Assembly (NCBI RefSeq): GCF_004912195.1
Contig: NZ_STGW01000001.1
Span: 709,109-773,108, forward strand
Origin: Nocardioides caeni
Lineage (GTDB): Bacteria; Actinomycetota; Actinomycetes; Propionibacteriales; Nocardioidaceae
DNA: 64,000 bases
Direction: 5' to 3'
The notes under the pieces were generated by a model that was given only the letters and a program-made list of their open reading frames with translations, was not told the origin of the DNA and did no database searches. This document shows, piece after piece, positions 1 to 9,484 of the stretch (positions within the stretch are counted from its first letter, which is position 1; each line of letters opens with the position of its first letter). A program made the position numbers and the translations under genes.

Positions 1-647
1 CCGGCTCGGTCGGCGTCATCGCCTTCATGGCCTTCTTCGCCGGCACCGAGGTGGGCATCCAGGGCTACGCCTCGCTCAGCCAGATCGGCGTGGCCAAGTT
101 CTCGGCCTTCATCTCGGCCTACTTCAACACGCGTGAGGTCGCGCCACTGGTCTCGGCCATCGCGCTCGCGGCAACGGTCGGCTGCGGCTACACCGCCCGG
201 CTCGGCGCGATGCGGATCTCCGAGGAGATCGACGCGCTCGAGGTCATGGGCATCCCGTCGCTGCCGTTCCTGGTGACCACCCGGATGATCGCGGCCTTCA
301 TCGCCGTCATCCCGCTCTACATCGTGGCGCTGTGTGCGTCCTACCTGTCGCCGCGACTGATCGTCACGCTGATCTATGGACAGTCGGCCGGCACCTACGA
401 CCACTACTTCCTGCAGTTCCTCCCGCCGATCGACATGATCTGGTCGTTCTTCAAGTTGTTGTTCCTCGCGGTCGCGGTGATCCTCATCCACTGCTACTAC
501 GGCTACACCGCGTCCGGAGGACCGGCCGGGGTCGGTCGCGCGGTCGGCAACGCGATCCGCACCAGCATCGTGACCATCGTGGTGGCCGACTTCTTCCTCA
601 GCTTCGCGATCTGGGGCTCGACGACGACCGTCCGGATCACGGGGTAG
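1..647 (+). CDS. yrbE4B: Mce4 permease subunit YrbE4B (3' part)
   Basis: Integral membrane permease of the MlaE/YrbE family; it pairs with YrbE4A to form the transmembrane core of a Mce importer that an Mkl-type ATPase would energise. The reading frame is already open at base 3, so the 5' end lies outside the window and about 215 C-terminal residues are seen. The family motif EIDALEVMGI is present, followed by four or so hydrophobic segments and a C-terminal segment ending in TTTVRITG. It sits 6 bases upstream of mce4A, the invariant order for mce operons. Assignment to Mce4 (steroid type) rather than another Mce class comes from the surrounding KstR-controlled sterol genes. Confidence 0.93.
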   Translation, partial: GSVGVIAFMAFFAGTEVGIQGYASLSQIGVAKFSAFISAYFNTREVAPLVSAIALAATVGCGYTARLGAMRISEEIDALEVMGIPSLPFLVTTRMIAAFIAVIPLYIVALCASYLSPRLIVTLIYGQSAGTYDHYFLQFLPPIDMIWSFFKLLFLAVAVILIHCYYGYTASGGPAGVGRAVGNAIRTSIVTIVVADFFLSFAIWGSTTTVRITG

Positions 648-653
648 GCGCCG

Positions 654-1982
654 ATGCTGATCAACATCCATCACGACACCCCCCGCGAGCACCGTCGCCT
701 GCTGGTGGCCGGCGTCGCGTTCCTGACGGCCATCGCGCTGCTCATCTGGCTGTCGGTGGCGATCTACAACAAGACCTTCGCCAGCGAGACCACCGTGATC
801 GTCAAGGCCGACCGAGCTGGCCTGCAGCTCGCGAAGTTCGGCGACGTGCGCATCAACGGCGTGCTCGTCGGCCGGGTCCAGAAGATCGACCAGGACGGCG
901 AGCAGGCGGAGATCACCCTGGCCCTCGACCCCGACGCGGCCGACGAGATCCCGTCCAACGTCGGCGCTCACATCCTCCCGACGACGCTCTTCGGTCAGAA
1001 GTTCGTCGCGCTCACGCCACCCGAGGGGGAGGCCGCGCGACCGCTCCGGGACGGTGACGTCATCCCGGCCGAGCGGGTCGTGACCAATGTCGAGCTGAGC
1101 CAAGTGCTCGCGGACCTGTTCCCGCTGCTGCGGTCGGTGCGCCCGGCCGACCTCAACGCGACGCTGCACGCCGTGTCCACGGCGCTGGAGGGGCGTGGGG
1201 AGAACCTCGGCGAGACGATGGACCAGCTGGGCGACTACATCGGCGCCATCGACGAGCACCTGCCGACCCTCCGTCAGGACCTGATTGCGCTGGCCGAGGT
1301 GGCCGACGCCTACGACCTCGCGGCGCCCGATCTCCTCGACGTCCTCGACAACGTGACCGTCACCAGCAAGACCTTGACCGAGAAGGCAGCCGACCTCGAC
1401 GTCTTCTTCTCCGACCTGACCGGTCTGGCGCGCACCGCGACCCGGGTGCTCGAGACCAACGAGCAGAACCTGATCCGGATGGGCGAGGTGACCGAGCCGG
1501 TCCTCGGCCTCCTCGCGGAGTACTCACCGGAGTTCCCCTGCCTGATTCGCGGGGCGGCCAACTACGAGCCGATCCTGTCGAAGACCTTCGAGGGCAATGT
1601 CGTCAAGCAGTACATCGAGTTCTTCCAGCCGCAGTACCGCCACTTCGACGAGCGAGACCTCCCGGAGTACGGCGAGGTCGGTCACGGTCCGTGGTGCGCC
1701 GGCCTGCCCGGCTTCAAGATCCCCGCCGACTTCCACCCGCTCGACCAGGGGTCCGACATCGACGAGAACACCGGGACCCTGCCGCTGCCGACGCTGGGGC
1801 TCTTCGACCCGATCAAGCTGACGTCCAGCGGCATCGACAGCGGCTACGCCGGCTCCTCGGCGGACCAGCAGGTCGTCAACGCCGTGCTCGCCGCCCGGAC
1901 CGGCGCGGACCCGGAGGCCTACGGCTCCCTCGGCTCGCTGCTCTACGGTCCCGTCGTGCGCGAGGGGAGGGCCGCCGGATGA
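654..1982 (+). CDS. mce4A: Mce family protein, MceA position
   Basis: First of six Mce substrate-binding/channel subunits of the importer. The 442-residue protein has a short cytoplasmic N-terminus, one membrane segment at about residues 16-39, the MlaD/Mce domain at about 45-125 (conserved LFGQKFVALTPP stretch) and a long helical region with a Pro/Gly-rich tail. It is the first mce gene after yrbE4B, which defines the A position. The stop overlaps the start of the next gene (ATGA), indicating translational coupling. Role in steroid uptake is family knowledge plus context; the sequence itself shows only the Mce architecture. Confidence 0.92.
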   Translation: MLINIHHDTPREHRRLLVAGVAFLTAIALLIWLSVAIYNKTFASETTVIVKADRAGLQLAKFGDVRINGVLVGRVQKIDQDGEQAEITLALDPDAADEIPSNVGAHILPTTLFGQKFVALTPPEGEAARPLRDGDVIPAERVVTNVELSQVLADLFPLLRSVRPADLNATLHAVSTALEGRGENLGETMDQLGDYIGAIDEHLPTLRQDLIALAEVADAYDLAAPDLLDVLDNVTVTSKTLTEKAADLDVFFSDLTGLARTATRVLETNEQNLIRMGEVTEPVLGLLAEYSPEFPCLIRGAANYEPILSKTFEGNVVKQYIEFFQPQYRHFDERDLPEYGEVGHGPWCAGLPGFKIPADFHPLDQGSDIDENTGTLPLPTLGLFDPIKLTSSGIDSGYAGSSADQQVVNAVLAARTGADPEAYGSLGSLLYGPVVREGRAAG

Positions 1983-3097
1983 GCCAGCCTCCCGGGTCGG
2001 TCGACGTCGCGAAACTGCGTCACCGCCGCAACGCCGCCACCACCAGCGCCGCGATCAAGCTCGCCGTCTTCACGGCCGTCTCGCTCGTGGTCACCGGCGT
2101 GCTGACGATCATCATGGGCAACATCGGTTTCGGCGACCGCAACGAGTTCCACGCGATCTTCGCCAACGCCACGATGCTCGAGGAGGGCGACGACGTACGC
2201 GTCGCCGGCGTCAGCGTCGGAGAGGTGAGCAAGGTCGAGCACTACGAGCGGTCGAAGGCGCGGATCACCTTCAAGGTGGATGCGGGGGTCGAGATGACGA
2301 CCGCCTCGCGCGCCGAGATCCGCTTCCTCAACCTGGTGGGCGATCGCTACCTCGCTCTCGTGGAGGGCACCGGGGCCGACGCCGCCGACGAGCTCGAGGA
2401 CGGCGCGACCATCCGGATCGAGAACACCAAGCCCGCGCTCGACCTGACCGTGCTGTTCGACGGCTTCAAGCCGCTCTTCGCCGCGCTGACGCCCGACCAG
2501 GTCAACGAGCTCAGCCTCAACCTGGTCCAGGTCCTGCAGGGCGAGGGTGGCACGGTCAAGAGCCTGCTCGACCACACGGCATCGCTGACGACGGCTCTCG
2601 CCGACCGCGACCAGCTGATCGGCGACGTCGTCACGAACCTCAGCGAGACCCTGGGCACGGTCAACGCCCGGCACGACCAGCTGAGCACGCTGATCGTCGA
2701 GCTCAAGGACTGGATGAAGGACCTGGCACGCGACCGGGACACGATCGGCTCGTCGCTGGACAACATCTCCCAGCTGACCGTGACGGTGGCCGACTTCCTG
2801 CGCCAGGGACGGCCGCTCCTCAAGGAGGACCTCGCTGCGCTCCGCTCGCTGGCCAAGCTCCTCAACAAGAAGGAGAACCGCGCGAACCTGTCCGAGCTGC
2901 TCGACCGGATGCCCGAGACGATGCAGGACCAGACGCGGACCGGCACCTACGGATCGTGGTACAGCTACTACGTCTGCGGCGTCTCTGCCCGGATCCGGCT
3001 GCCGATCATCGCGAACCTGCCGATCCTCAAGGAGCTGCAGGAATACATCGAGAAGTTCGACTTCCACTCCACCGCGCCCCGGTGCCAGGACAGGTGA
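1979..3097 (+). CDS. mce4B: Mce family protein, MceB position
   Basis: Second Mce subunit, 372 residues from the ATG at 1979, which overlaps the mce4A stop by four bases; a longer open frame upstream is simply the overlapping frame of mce4A. There is one N-terminal membrane segment (around residues 22-45), the Mce domain with the LVGDRYLALVEG signature at roughly 120-130, then a long coiled helical region (repeated leucine/aspartate heptads) expected to form the periplasmic tunnel or needle. The short Cys-containing tail typical of B subunits is present. Expected to assemble with the A, C-F subunits at the cell envelope. Confidence 0.92.
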   Translation: MSQPPGSVDVAKLRHRRNAATTSAAIKLAVFTAVSLVVTGVLTIIMGNIGFGDRNEFHAIFANATMLEEGDDVRVAGVSVGEVSKVEHYERSKARITFKVDAGVEMTTASRAEIRFLNLVGDRYLALVEGTGADAADELEDGATIRIENTKPALDLTVLFDGFKPLFAALTPDQVNELSLNLVQVLQGEGGTVKSLLDHTASLTTALADRDQLIGDVVTNLSETLGTVNARHDQLSTLIVELKDWMKDLARDRDTIGSSLDNISQLTVTVADFLRQGRPLLKEDLAALRSLAKLLNKKENRANLSELLDRMPETMQDQTRTGTYGSWYSYYVCGVSARIRLPIIANLPILKELQEYIEKFDFHSTAPRCQDR

Positions 3098-3104
3098 GCA
3101 TCCG

Positions 3105-4085
3105 ATGAGTCGACCCAGCGACGCCCGCGTCCTCCGCCTCGGGGTCATCACGCTCGTGCTGATGGCCCTGATCACGGCGGCGACCTTCAACCTCGGGAAG
3201 TTCCCCGGCTTCCGCGGCACGACCTACTACGCCGAGTTCAGCGACGCCAGCGGCATCCACAAGGGCAACATCGTCCAGGTCGGCGGCATCCGTGTCGGTC
3301 GCGTGACCGACGTGACGTTGGCCGGTGACCGGGTCAAGGTCAAGTTCGAGCTCGACGGCGGCGTGGAGTTCGGGGAGGACAGCACGGCCTCCATCGAGGT
3401 GCTCAACCTGCTCGGGGAGAAGTTCCTCGACCTGCAGCCCGTCGGGGAGGGCCAGCTCGCCGAGGGTGGCACGATCCCGGTGGAGAACACCCAGTCCGCC
3501 TACGACATCGTCGGTGTGTTCAGCGACCTGACGACGACGACCGAGGAGATCGACACCGAGCAGCTCTCGCAGGCGCTCAGCTCGGTCGCGGACACCCTCG
3601 ACGTGGCCGCGCCCGAGATCCAGGCCTCCTTCGACGGCATCGCCCGGCTCTCGCGCACGGTCGCCTCACGCGACGCCGAGATCCAGTCGCTGTTCGAGAG
3701 CTCCCAGGAGGTCACCCAGGTCCTCGCGGACCGCAGCGAGGACATCGTGTCCCTGATGAAGAACAGCGACCTGGTGTTCCAGGAGCTGACCGAGCGCAAG
3801 CAGTCGGTCCACGACCTCCTCGTCAACGCACGCATCCTGGCCCAGGAGCTCCGCGGCCTCGTCAAGGACAACGAGGCCCAGATCGGGCCCGCGTTGACGG
3901 AGGTCGACGGCCTGCTCTCGTTCCTCGTCTCGAAGGAGAAGAAGCTCAAGGAGACGTTGGCGGCGCTGGGCCCCTACGTCTCCATCCTCAGCAACATCAT
4001 CGGCACCGGTCCGTGGTTCGACGCCTACGCCTCGAACCTGCTGGCCATCCCCACCGGTGAGTTCGTTCCCGGGTTCACGGGCTGA
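3105..4085 (+). CDS. mce4C: Mce family protein, MceC position
   Basis: Third Mce subunit, 326 residues, starting seven bases after mce4B. A membrane anchor lies at about residues 11-28, then the Mce domain, including the [15 protein letters not shown] segment, and an extended helical domain up to the C-terminus. The tail is shorter than in subunits A and D. Its role as part of the hexameric channel of the importer follows from family knowledge. Codon use and GC content are like the neighbours, and nothing suggests truncation. Confidence 0.92.
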   Translation: MSRPSDARVLRLGVITLVLMALITAATFNLGKFPGFRGTTYYAEFSDASGIHKGNIVQVGGIRVGRVTDVTLAGDRVKVKFELDGGVEFGEDSTASIEVLNLLGEKFLDLQPVGEGQLAEGGTIPVENTQSAYDIVGVFSDLTTTTEEIDTEQLSQALSSVADTLDVAAPEIQASFDGIARLSRTVASRDAEIQSLFESSQEVTQVLADRSEDIVSLMKNSDLVFQELTERKQSVHDLLVNARILAQELRGLVKDNEAQIGPALTEVDGLLSFLVSKEKKLKETLAALGPYVSILSNIIGTGPWFDAYASNLLAIPTGEFVPGFTG

Positions 4086-4099
4086 GGGGGCGCAACGAC

Positions 4100-5323
4100 A
4101 TGGTGTCCACGATCATCAAGCGCATCGACCGCCGCCTGCTCATCGTCCTGGGGGTGGTGGCCCTGGTCGCCGTCCTCGTCAACGTCTTCCGCTCACCGGC
4201 GGAGATGAAGACCGTCACCGCCCACTTCCCGCGGGCGGTCAGCGTCTACGAGGGCACCGACGTCCGCATCCTCGGTGTCAACGTCGGGGAGGTGACGGCG
4301 GTGACCCCCGAGGGCAACTCCGTCCGCGTCGACATGGAGTACGACGCGTCCTACGACGTCCCGGCCGACGCCAAGGCCGTGATCGTCACTCCGACCCTGG
4401 TCGCCGACCGCTTCGTCCAGCTCACGCCCGTCTTCACCGGCGGTGAGGTGATGGCCACCGGTGCCGACATCCCGCTCGAGGAGACCGGCGTCCCGGTCGA
4501 GCTCGACCGGATCTACGCCAGCCTCCAGTCGCTGACCCGAGCCCTCGGGCCCAACGGCGTCAACGCCGACGGCACGCTCGACCATCTGCTCGAGGCCGGC
4601 GAGAAGGCGTTCTCGGGTCAGGGCAGGCGCGGCAACCAGATGATCCGCGACCTCGCTGAGGCCGCCGAGACCTTCGGTGACGGAGCCGGTCCGCTGTTCG
4701 AAACCGTCACGCACCTCGCCGAGTTCACCCAGACCCTCGCCGACAACGACCGGCTCGTCCGGGCCTTCATGAGGGACCTCACCGGCGTCTCGGCGATGCT
4801 CGCCGAGGAGAGCGACGAGCTCCAGCGGGCCGTCGCTGCCGTGGCCCGCGCGGTGGGCAGCGTGCGCGGTTTCGTCACCGACAACCGCGACAAGCTGGTC
4901 ACCGACGTCGAGAAGCTGACCCGGGTGATGAACACGATCATCTCGGAGAAGGACAACATCGACACGGCGGTCAAGATCGCACCCGTCGCGATGGGCAACC
5001 TGCACATGGGCTTCGAGCCAGTGAGCGGCACCCAGAGCTCGCGGATCGGCATCGGCGGCAACGTCTGGGACGCCGACGGCTTCATCTGCGCGATCGTCCA
5101 GCAGAACCCGGCCATGCCCGCCGCCCTCAAGGACACTGCCTGCGGCCTCCTGGAGAAGCTGATCGAGCCGTTGCTGGCCGGCCTGCCCTTCCTGCCGCCG
5201 GAGTACGCGTCGTACCTGCCCGAGCAGGCCAACACGTCCCAGGGCGTGAAGGTGCCCGAGACGGCCGAGGTGACCTACGGCAGCGGCTCGTCGGTCGACG
5301 ACCTGCTGGGAGGTGGATCGTGA
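4100..5323 (+). CDS. mce4D: Mce family protein, MceD position
   Basis: Fourth Mce subunit, 407 residues, with an N-terminal membrane segment (about 10-30), Mce domain (around 35-120, containing [12 protein letters not shown]) and a long helical stretch followed by a proline-rich C-terminal region. It starts with ATG 14 bases after mce4C and its stop overlaps the start of the lipoprotein gene mce4E. Position in the operon, length and the extended C-terminal tail match D subunits. Substrate preference for steroids is inferred from the KstR-linked catabolic genes that follow. Confidence 0.92.
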   Translation: MVSTIIKRIDRRLLIVLGVVALVAVLVNVFRSPAEMKTVTAHFPRAVSVYEGTDVRILGVNVGEVTAVTPEGNSVRVDMEYDASYDVPADAKAVIVTPTLVADRFVQLTPVFTGGEVMATGADIPLEETGVPVELDRIYASLQSLTRALGPNGVNADGTLDHLLEAGEKAFSGQGRRGNQMIRDLAEAAETFGDGAGPLFETVTHLAEFTQTLADNDRLVRAFMRDLTGVSAMLAEESDELQRAVAAVARAVGSVRGFVTDNRDKLVTDVEKLTRVMNTIISEKDNIDTAVKIAPVAMGNLHMGFEPVSGTQSSRIGIGGNVWDADGFICAIVQQNPAMPAALKDTACGLLEKLIEPLLAGLPFLPPEYASYLPEQANTSQGVKVPETAEVTYGSGSSVDDLLGGGS

Positions 5324-6645
5324 TGCGGCTTCACCGGCACCTGCGCAGCGCCGTCGCGCTCCTCGCTGGAGCCGTCCTGCTGACGGGCTGCGACTTCGAC
5401 GGTGCCTACGACCTGCCCCTGCCGGGCCACGAGGTCGACGCCGACGACGCCTACGAGGTCACCGCCTACTTCAGGGACGTGCTCAACGTCGTGCCGCGCT
5501 CGCCCGTCATGGTCGACGACGTGGTCGTCGGCGAGGTCGACGAGGTCGAGCGGTCCGGTTGGAACGCCAAGGTGACGCTGCTGATCCGCGACGACATCGA
5601 GCTGCCCGACAACACCATCGCCGACATCCGCCAGGTCTCACTGCTGGGCGAGAAGTACGTCGCTCTCGTCGAGCCGACCGAGCAGGCACCTGTCGGGGAG
5701 CTCGCCGACGGCGACACGATCCCGCTGGCAGCGACCGGCAGGAACCCGGAGGTCGAGGAGGTCCTGGGCGCGTTGTCCTTCCTGCTCAGCGGTGGGGGTG
5801 TGGCCCAGTTGGGCCAGATCACCGAGGAGGCCAACCTGGTGATGTCGGGCCGCGAGGACCGGCTCAAGAGCCTCCTGTCCTCGCTGGACTCCGTCGTGGG
5901 CACCCTCGACCAGCAGAAGGGCGACATCATCAAGGCGCTCGAGTCGATGAACCGACTGACCGCGACGCTCAACGCCGAGAAGGACACGATCGGTGAGGCA
6001 CTCGACGCCACCGGTCCCGCGATCGACGTCCTCGCCGACCAGCACGACGAGCTGATCGAGGTCCTCGGTGCGCTCGACGAGCTGGGCGAGGTCGGCACCC
6101 GGGTCATCAACGCGAGCAAGTCGGACATCCTGAAGATCCTGCGCCACCTCAGCCCGATCCTCCGCAAGCTGCGGTCCGCCGACGAGCAGCTGGCCCCGGG
6201 GCTCAACCTGCTCGTCAGCTTCCCGTTCCCGCAGGCGGCGAACAAGATCGTCGAGGGCGACTATGCCGACACGATCATCCGCGTCGACATCAACTTCGAG
6301 AATCTCTACCGGTCGCTCGGGCTGCCCGAGATCCAGCTTCCGGACCTTGCCGATGTCGCCAACCAGGTCGTCCGCTGCCTGCAGAGCGGCCGGCTGACGA
6401 GCACCGCCTGCTCGCGGGTGCTCAACGACATCAACCTGCTCAAGGACCTGCAGGACCAGTGCAAGACCAAGCAGCTGCGCGACAGCCCGGTCTGCAAGCT
6501 GCTGAACGCCCTGCCCGAGATCGATCTCAACGATCTGCTCACCGGGGACGACGGCCTGCTCGGCGGCCTGTTGGGCGGTCTGCTGGGTCGGCCGACGTCC
6601 TATGGCGCCACCAGCACGGAGACCCTGCTGGGGGGTGTCGCATGA
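5320..6645 (+). CDS. mce4E: Mce family lipoprotein, MceE position
   Basis: Fifth Mce subunit and the only lipoprotein of the set. The N-terminus has a basic stretch, a hydrophobic core and the lipobox LTGC, with the cysteine at residue 24, so signal peptidase II cleavage and lipid attachment are expected. The Mce domain follows ([12 protein letters not shown]), then a helical region and a glycine/leucine-rich tail. Two start codons are adjacent (GTG 5320, ATG 5323); both overlap the mce4D stop and cannot be separated by eye. A lipidated E subunit is the rule for actinobacterial mce operons (LprN in the mycobacterial Mce4 system). Confidence 0.92.
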   Translation: MMRLHRHLRSAVALLAGAVLLTGCDFDGAYDLPLPGHEVDADDAYEVTAYFRDVLNVVPRSPVMVDDVVVGEVDEVERSGWNAKVTLLIRDDIELPDNTIADIRQVSLLGEKYVALVEPTEQAPVGELADGDTIPLAATGRNPEVEEVLGALSFLLSGGGVAQLGQITEEANLVMSGREDRLKSLLSSLDSVVGTLDQQKGDIIKALESMNRLTATLNAEKDTIGEALDATGPAIDVLADQHDELIEVLGALDELGEVGTRVINASKSDILKILRHLSPILRKLRSADEQLAPGLNLLVSFPFPQAANKIVEGDYADTIIRVDINFENLYRSLGLPEIQLPDLADVANQVVRCLQSGRLTSTACSRVLNDINLLKDLQDQCKTKQLRDSPVCKLLNALPEIDLNDLLTGDDGLLGGLLGGLLGRPTSYGATSTETLLGGVA

Positions 6646-7913
6646 CGCGCGGAGTGCGGATCCGACTGATGGCCTTCGTCGTCATGAGCGCGGTCGGGAT
6701 CACCTACATCACCGCTGCCTACCTGGGCGTGGTCGACAAGGTCACCGGCCGGCAGATCTCGGTGACGGCGAGCCTCCCCGGGTCCGGCGGGTTGTTCGAG
6801 GGGAGCGAGGTGACCTACCGCGGCGTCAAGATCGGCAAGGTCTCCCGGATGGACGCCACGGGTGAGGGCGTCGACCTGTCGATCGAGCTCAAGCCCGGCA
6901 CCGAGCTGCCGCTCGACGCGACGATGTACGTGCACAACCTCTCGGCCGTGGGGGAGCAGTACCTCGACTTCCAGCCGGAGAGCAAGGACGGGCCCTACGC
7001 CGAGGACGGCGCCCACTACGTCGGTGACGACTCCTCGCTCCCGGTCGACGAGGGTGACCTCCTGGTCGACATCAACAAGTTCGTCCAGTCGGTCGACAAG
7101 GAAGCGCTCCAGAACGTCGTCAAGGAGCTCGGCCTGATGTTCACCGACACCGGGCAGGACCTCCAGCGGCTCCTCGACGGCGGCTCGGCCTTCATCGCGG
7201 AGGCGAGCGAGCACACCGACGAGACCATCGCGCTGCTCGACAACGGCCTGACCGTCCTGCGGACCCAGCGCGGCCAGAAGGAGAACATCCGCCGCTTCGC
7301 GTCCGACCTCGCGACGATCACGTCCGCGCTGCGGCGCAGCGACGGCGCCCTGCGGACGGTCCTGAGCGAGACTCCGGGTGCCGCGCGCGCCGTCACCCGG
7401 CTGCTGCGTGAGCTGGAGCCGACGATCCCGGTCCTGCTCGGCGACCTGGTGGGTGTCGGGCAGGTGCTCGTGAGCGAGCTCGACGGCATCGAGCAGCTCC
7501 TCGTGACCTATCCGGCGCTGATCTCCGGCGGTCCCACGGGCAGCACGGCGGACGGGTGGGGCCACGTCAACCTGCAGTTCGACTACAGCGTCCCGCCGTG
7601 CACCCAGGGCTACGTGCCTCCCGAGCAGTGGCGCTCGACGCAGGACCTCACCGACGCGGTCGCCGCCGAGGTCAGCTGCACCGCTGGCGCGCCGTACTCG
7701 ATGCGGGGCAGCAAGTACGCCCCCGGCGTACGCAACAACAAGGCGTCCAACGGGCGCGTCTACAGTGGCGTCTACGACCCGTCCACCGGTGAGGTTCCGG
7801 GGCTGGTCGACGCAGCAGGCAATCCGGTGCGGCTGAACCAGCCGGAGGACCTGTCCGTCCTGGGAGGGGATGCGTGGAAGTGGTTGCTGGTCGGTCCGGT
7901 GGCGAGTCGGTGA
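6642..7913 (+). CDS. mce4F: Mce family protein, MceF position
   Basis: Sixth and last Mce subunit, 423 residues from the ATG at 6642 that overlaps the mce4E stop (ATGA). It has one N-terminal membrane segment (about residues 7-26), a Mce domain with the SAVGEQYLDFQPE stretch, a helical section and a C-terminal globular part containing two cysteines, typical of F subunits. The next gene starts inside its 3' end, so the whole A-F set plus accessory genes looks like one transcription and translation unit. Confidence 0.92.
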   Translation: MTRGVRIRLMAFVVMSAVGITYITAAYLGVVDKVTGRQISVTASLPGSGGLFEGSEVTYRGVKIGKVSRMDATGEGVDLSIELKPGTELPLDATMYVHNLSAVGEQYLDFQPESKDGPYAEDGAHYVGDDSSLPVDEGDLLVDINKFVQSVDKEALQNVVKELGLMFTDTGQDLQRLLDGGSAFIAEASEHTDETIALLDNGLTVLRTQRGQKENIRRFASDLATITSALRRSDGALRTVLSETPGAARAVTRLLRELEPTIPVLLGDLVGVGQVLVSELDGIEQLLVTYPALISGGPTGSTADGWGHVNLQFDYSVPPCTQGYVPPEQWRSTQDLTDAVAAEVSCTAGAPYSMRGSKYAPGVRNNKASNGRVYSGVYDPSTGEVPGLVDAAGNPVRLNQPEDLSVLGGDAWKWLLVGPVASR

Positions 7914-8560
7914 CGGCAGGAGCCGGAGCACCTCGACACGACGACGACGAGCGCAGCCGGATCCGGCTCAACGTCGGTCTCTACGTCGCGACGGTGGCGC
8001 TGGCCTGCGTGGCGGTCTTCCTCGGTGTGCTGCTGCGCCACGACGACGTCGACGTGAAGTTCTGGACAGCGGACTTCTGGAGCGGTGAGAAGGCGTCCGC
8101 CGAGCGTCCGGGTGAGGGCGTCGACGTCGGACGAGGCGTGGTCGAGGCGGTCGACCAGGCTCCCGAGTCCGACCAGGACCGCATCGGCGAGCAGCTCGCC
8201 GCTGCCACCCGCCTGGTGGACGCATTCGCCAACCTGGACCACGCCGACCCCGCCGCGTCGATGGACGTGGTCCGATCCCTCGCCACGGGCGACTTCCAGG
8301 AGCAGTACGACAAGGGGGCGGCCGAGCTCGAGGAGCTGGCTGTCAAGGCGAAGTCGACCATGGTCTCGGCCGTGGTCTGGAGCGGGCTGGTCGCCGGCGA
8401 CGACGACTCGGCGACCGTGATCGTCGCGACCTCGGGCACGGTGAAGAACAAGACCACGAAGTTCGAGGAGGAGTCGGTCAACTACCGGATCCAGGTCCAG
8501 CTGGTCCGCGACGGCGACGACTGGCTGGCCAACGACCTCCAGTTCGTCGAGCTGGGCTGA
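7874..8560 (+). CDS. mam4A: Mce-associated membrane protein
   Basis: Predicted single-pass membrane protein of 228 residues: a charged cytoplasmic N-terminus, one membrane segment at about residues 33-55, then an exported alpha+beta domain of the NTF2-like type seen in Mce-associated (Mam) proteins, which stabilise the Mce complex. The GTG at 7874 was chosen because it follows a strong GGGAGG ribosome-binding site, although that places it 40 bases inside mce4F; a GTG at 7910 in the classical GTGA overlap is the alternative. Followed by a second Mam-type gene, as in mycobacterial mce4. Confidence 0.85.
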   Translation: MEVVAGRSGGESVTAGAGAPRHDDDERSRIRLNVGLYVATVALACVAVFLGVLLRHDDVDVKFWTADFWSGEKASAERPGEGVDVGRGVVEAVDQAPESDQDRIGEQLAAATRLVDAFANLDHADPAASMDVVRSLATGDFQEQYDKGAAELEELAVKAKSTMVSAVVWSGLVAGDDDSATVIVATSGTVKNKTTKFEEESVNYRIQVQLVRDGDDWLANDLQFVELG

Positions 8561-8571
8561 GAAGGGATCCG

Positions 8572-9465
8572 ATGAGCCGCCCCACCCCCCGCCGTCCCGC
8601 GAGCTCGCGCGGCACGACGCCCCGTCCGCGGCGCCTGGCCGGCCAGGCGACCGTGCGTCCGGATGCCCCCGTCGACGAGAGCGTCGACGAGAGCGTCGAC
8701 GACATCACCGACGAGAACAGCGACGACACCGTCGTGTCGGAGGCCGCCACGACGAAGGCGGCGCCGTCGGTGTCGCTGCGCAAGTCGTCGCCACCGTCGT
8801 CGCCACCGTCGTCGTCCTCGACCGTCTCGCCGCAGGGCCCCAGCGTCCGGCGGGTGGGCGCGGGGGAGCGGCCCGACCGGCCCGGCGTCCTGGCCCGTGC
8901 GAAGACGACCCGGATGCTGATCGCCACCCTGGTGGTGGTCGCGCTCGCCCTGGCGCTGCAGTGCGCGATCCTGATCGTCGACCTGGCACGCGACGAGCCG
9001 CAGGTCGATGCCAGCGAGGCGTCGTCGGTGGAGACGACCGACGAGCGACCGGTCATCGCTGACGACAAGGCCGTCCGCGAGGGCGTCGACGCCGCAGCGA
9101 AGGCAGCGCTGGAGATCGTCGCCGTCGACCATCGCAAGTTCGACGACGAGGTCGACGCGGCAGCCGACCTGATGACCGACCAGTTCGAGGAGCAGTACCG
9201 CGAGACGACCGCCGGCATCCAGGAGCAGTTCGTCGCGAACCAGACCCAGGTGCAGGCCACCGTCGTGGCGCAGGGCGTCGTCCGCGCCAACCTGACCCGT
9301 CTGCAGGCGCTGGTCTTCCTCAACCAGGTCGTCTCCCGGGTCCGTGAGGGCGAGCCTGAGACCGTCTACACGCCGTTCAAGGTGCTGGTGACGATGGTCC
9401 ACACGGACCAGGGATGGCTGGTCGACGGTCTCGACACCGACGCGCCGCGAGACAAGAGCAACTAG
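8572..9465 (+). CDS. mam4B: Mce-associated membrane protein with disordered N-terminus
   Basis: Second Mam protein, 297 residues. The first 115 or so residues are low-complexity (Ser/Thr/Val/Asp/Pro) and include a short tandem repeat VDESVDESVDD; a membrane segment follows at about 120-142, then an exported NTF2-like domain related to that of the gene before it. The expanded N-terminus would lie in the cytoplasm and may be disordered. Its stop codon TAG (9463-9465) is the first half of a KstR operator, so the importer operon ends exactly where the next steroid promoter begins. Confidence 0.85.
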   Translation: MSRPTPRRPASSRGTTPRPRRLAGQATVRPDAPVDESVDESVDDITDENSDDTVVSEAATTKAAPSVSLRKSSPPSSPPSSSSTVSPQGPSVRRVGAGERPDRPGVLARAKTTRMLIATLVVVALALALQCAILIVDLARDEPQVDASEASSVETTDERPVIADDKAVREGVDAAAKAALEIVAVDHRKFDDEVDAAADLMTDQFEEQYRETTAGIQEQFVANQTQVQATVVAQGVVRANLTRLQALVFLNQVVSRVREGEPETVYTPFKVLVTMVHTDQGWLVDGLDTDAPRDKSN

Positions 9466-9476
9466 AACACGTTACA
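9463..9476. promoter_or_regulatory. KstR operator overlapping a leaderless promoter
   Basis: TAGAACACGTTACA matches TNNAACNNGTTNNA, the motif known for KstR, the TetR-family sterol repressor. A -10-like hexamer TACAGT (9473-9478) starts inside it and lies six bases before the GTG at 9485, which has no ribosome-binding site, so a leaderless transcript blocked by KstR binding is the likely arrangement. The same layout, base for base in the core, recurs at 24537-24561. Confidence 0.88.
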
Positions 9477-9484
9477 GTTTGGCC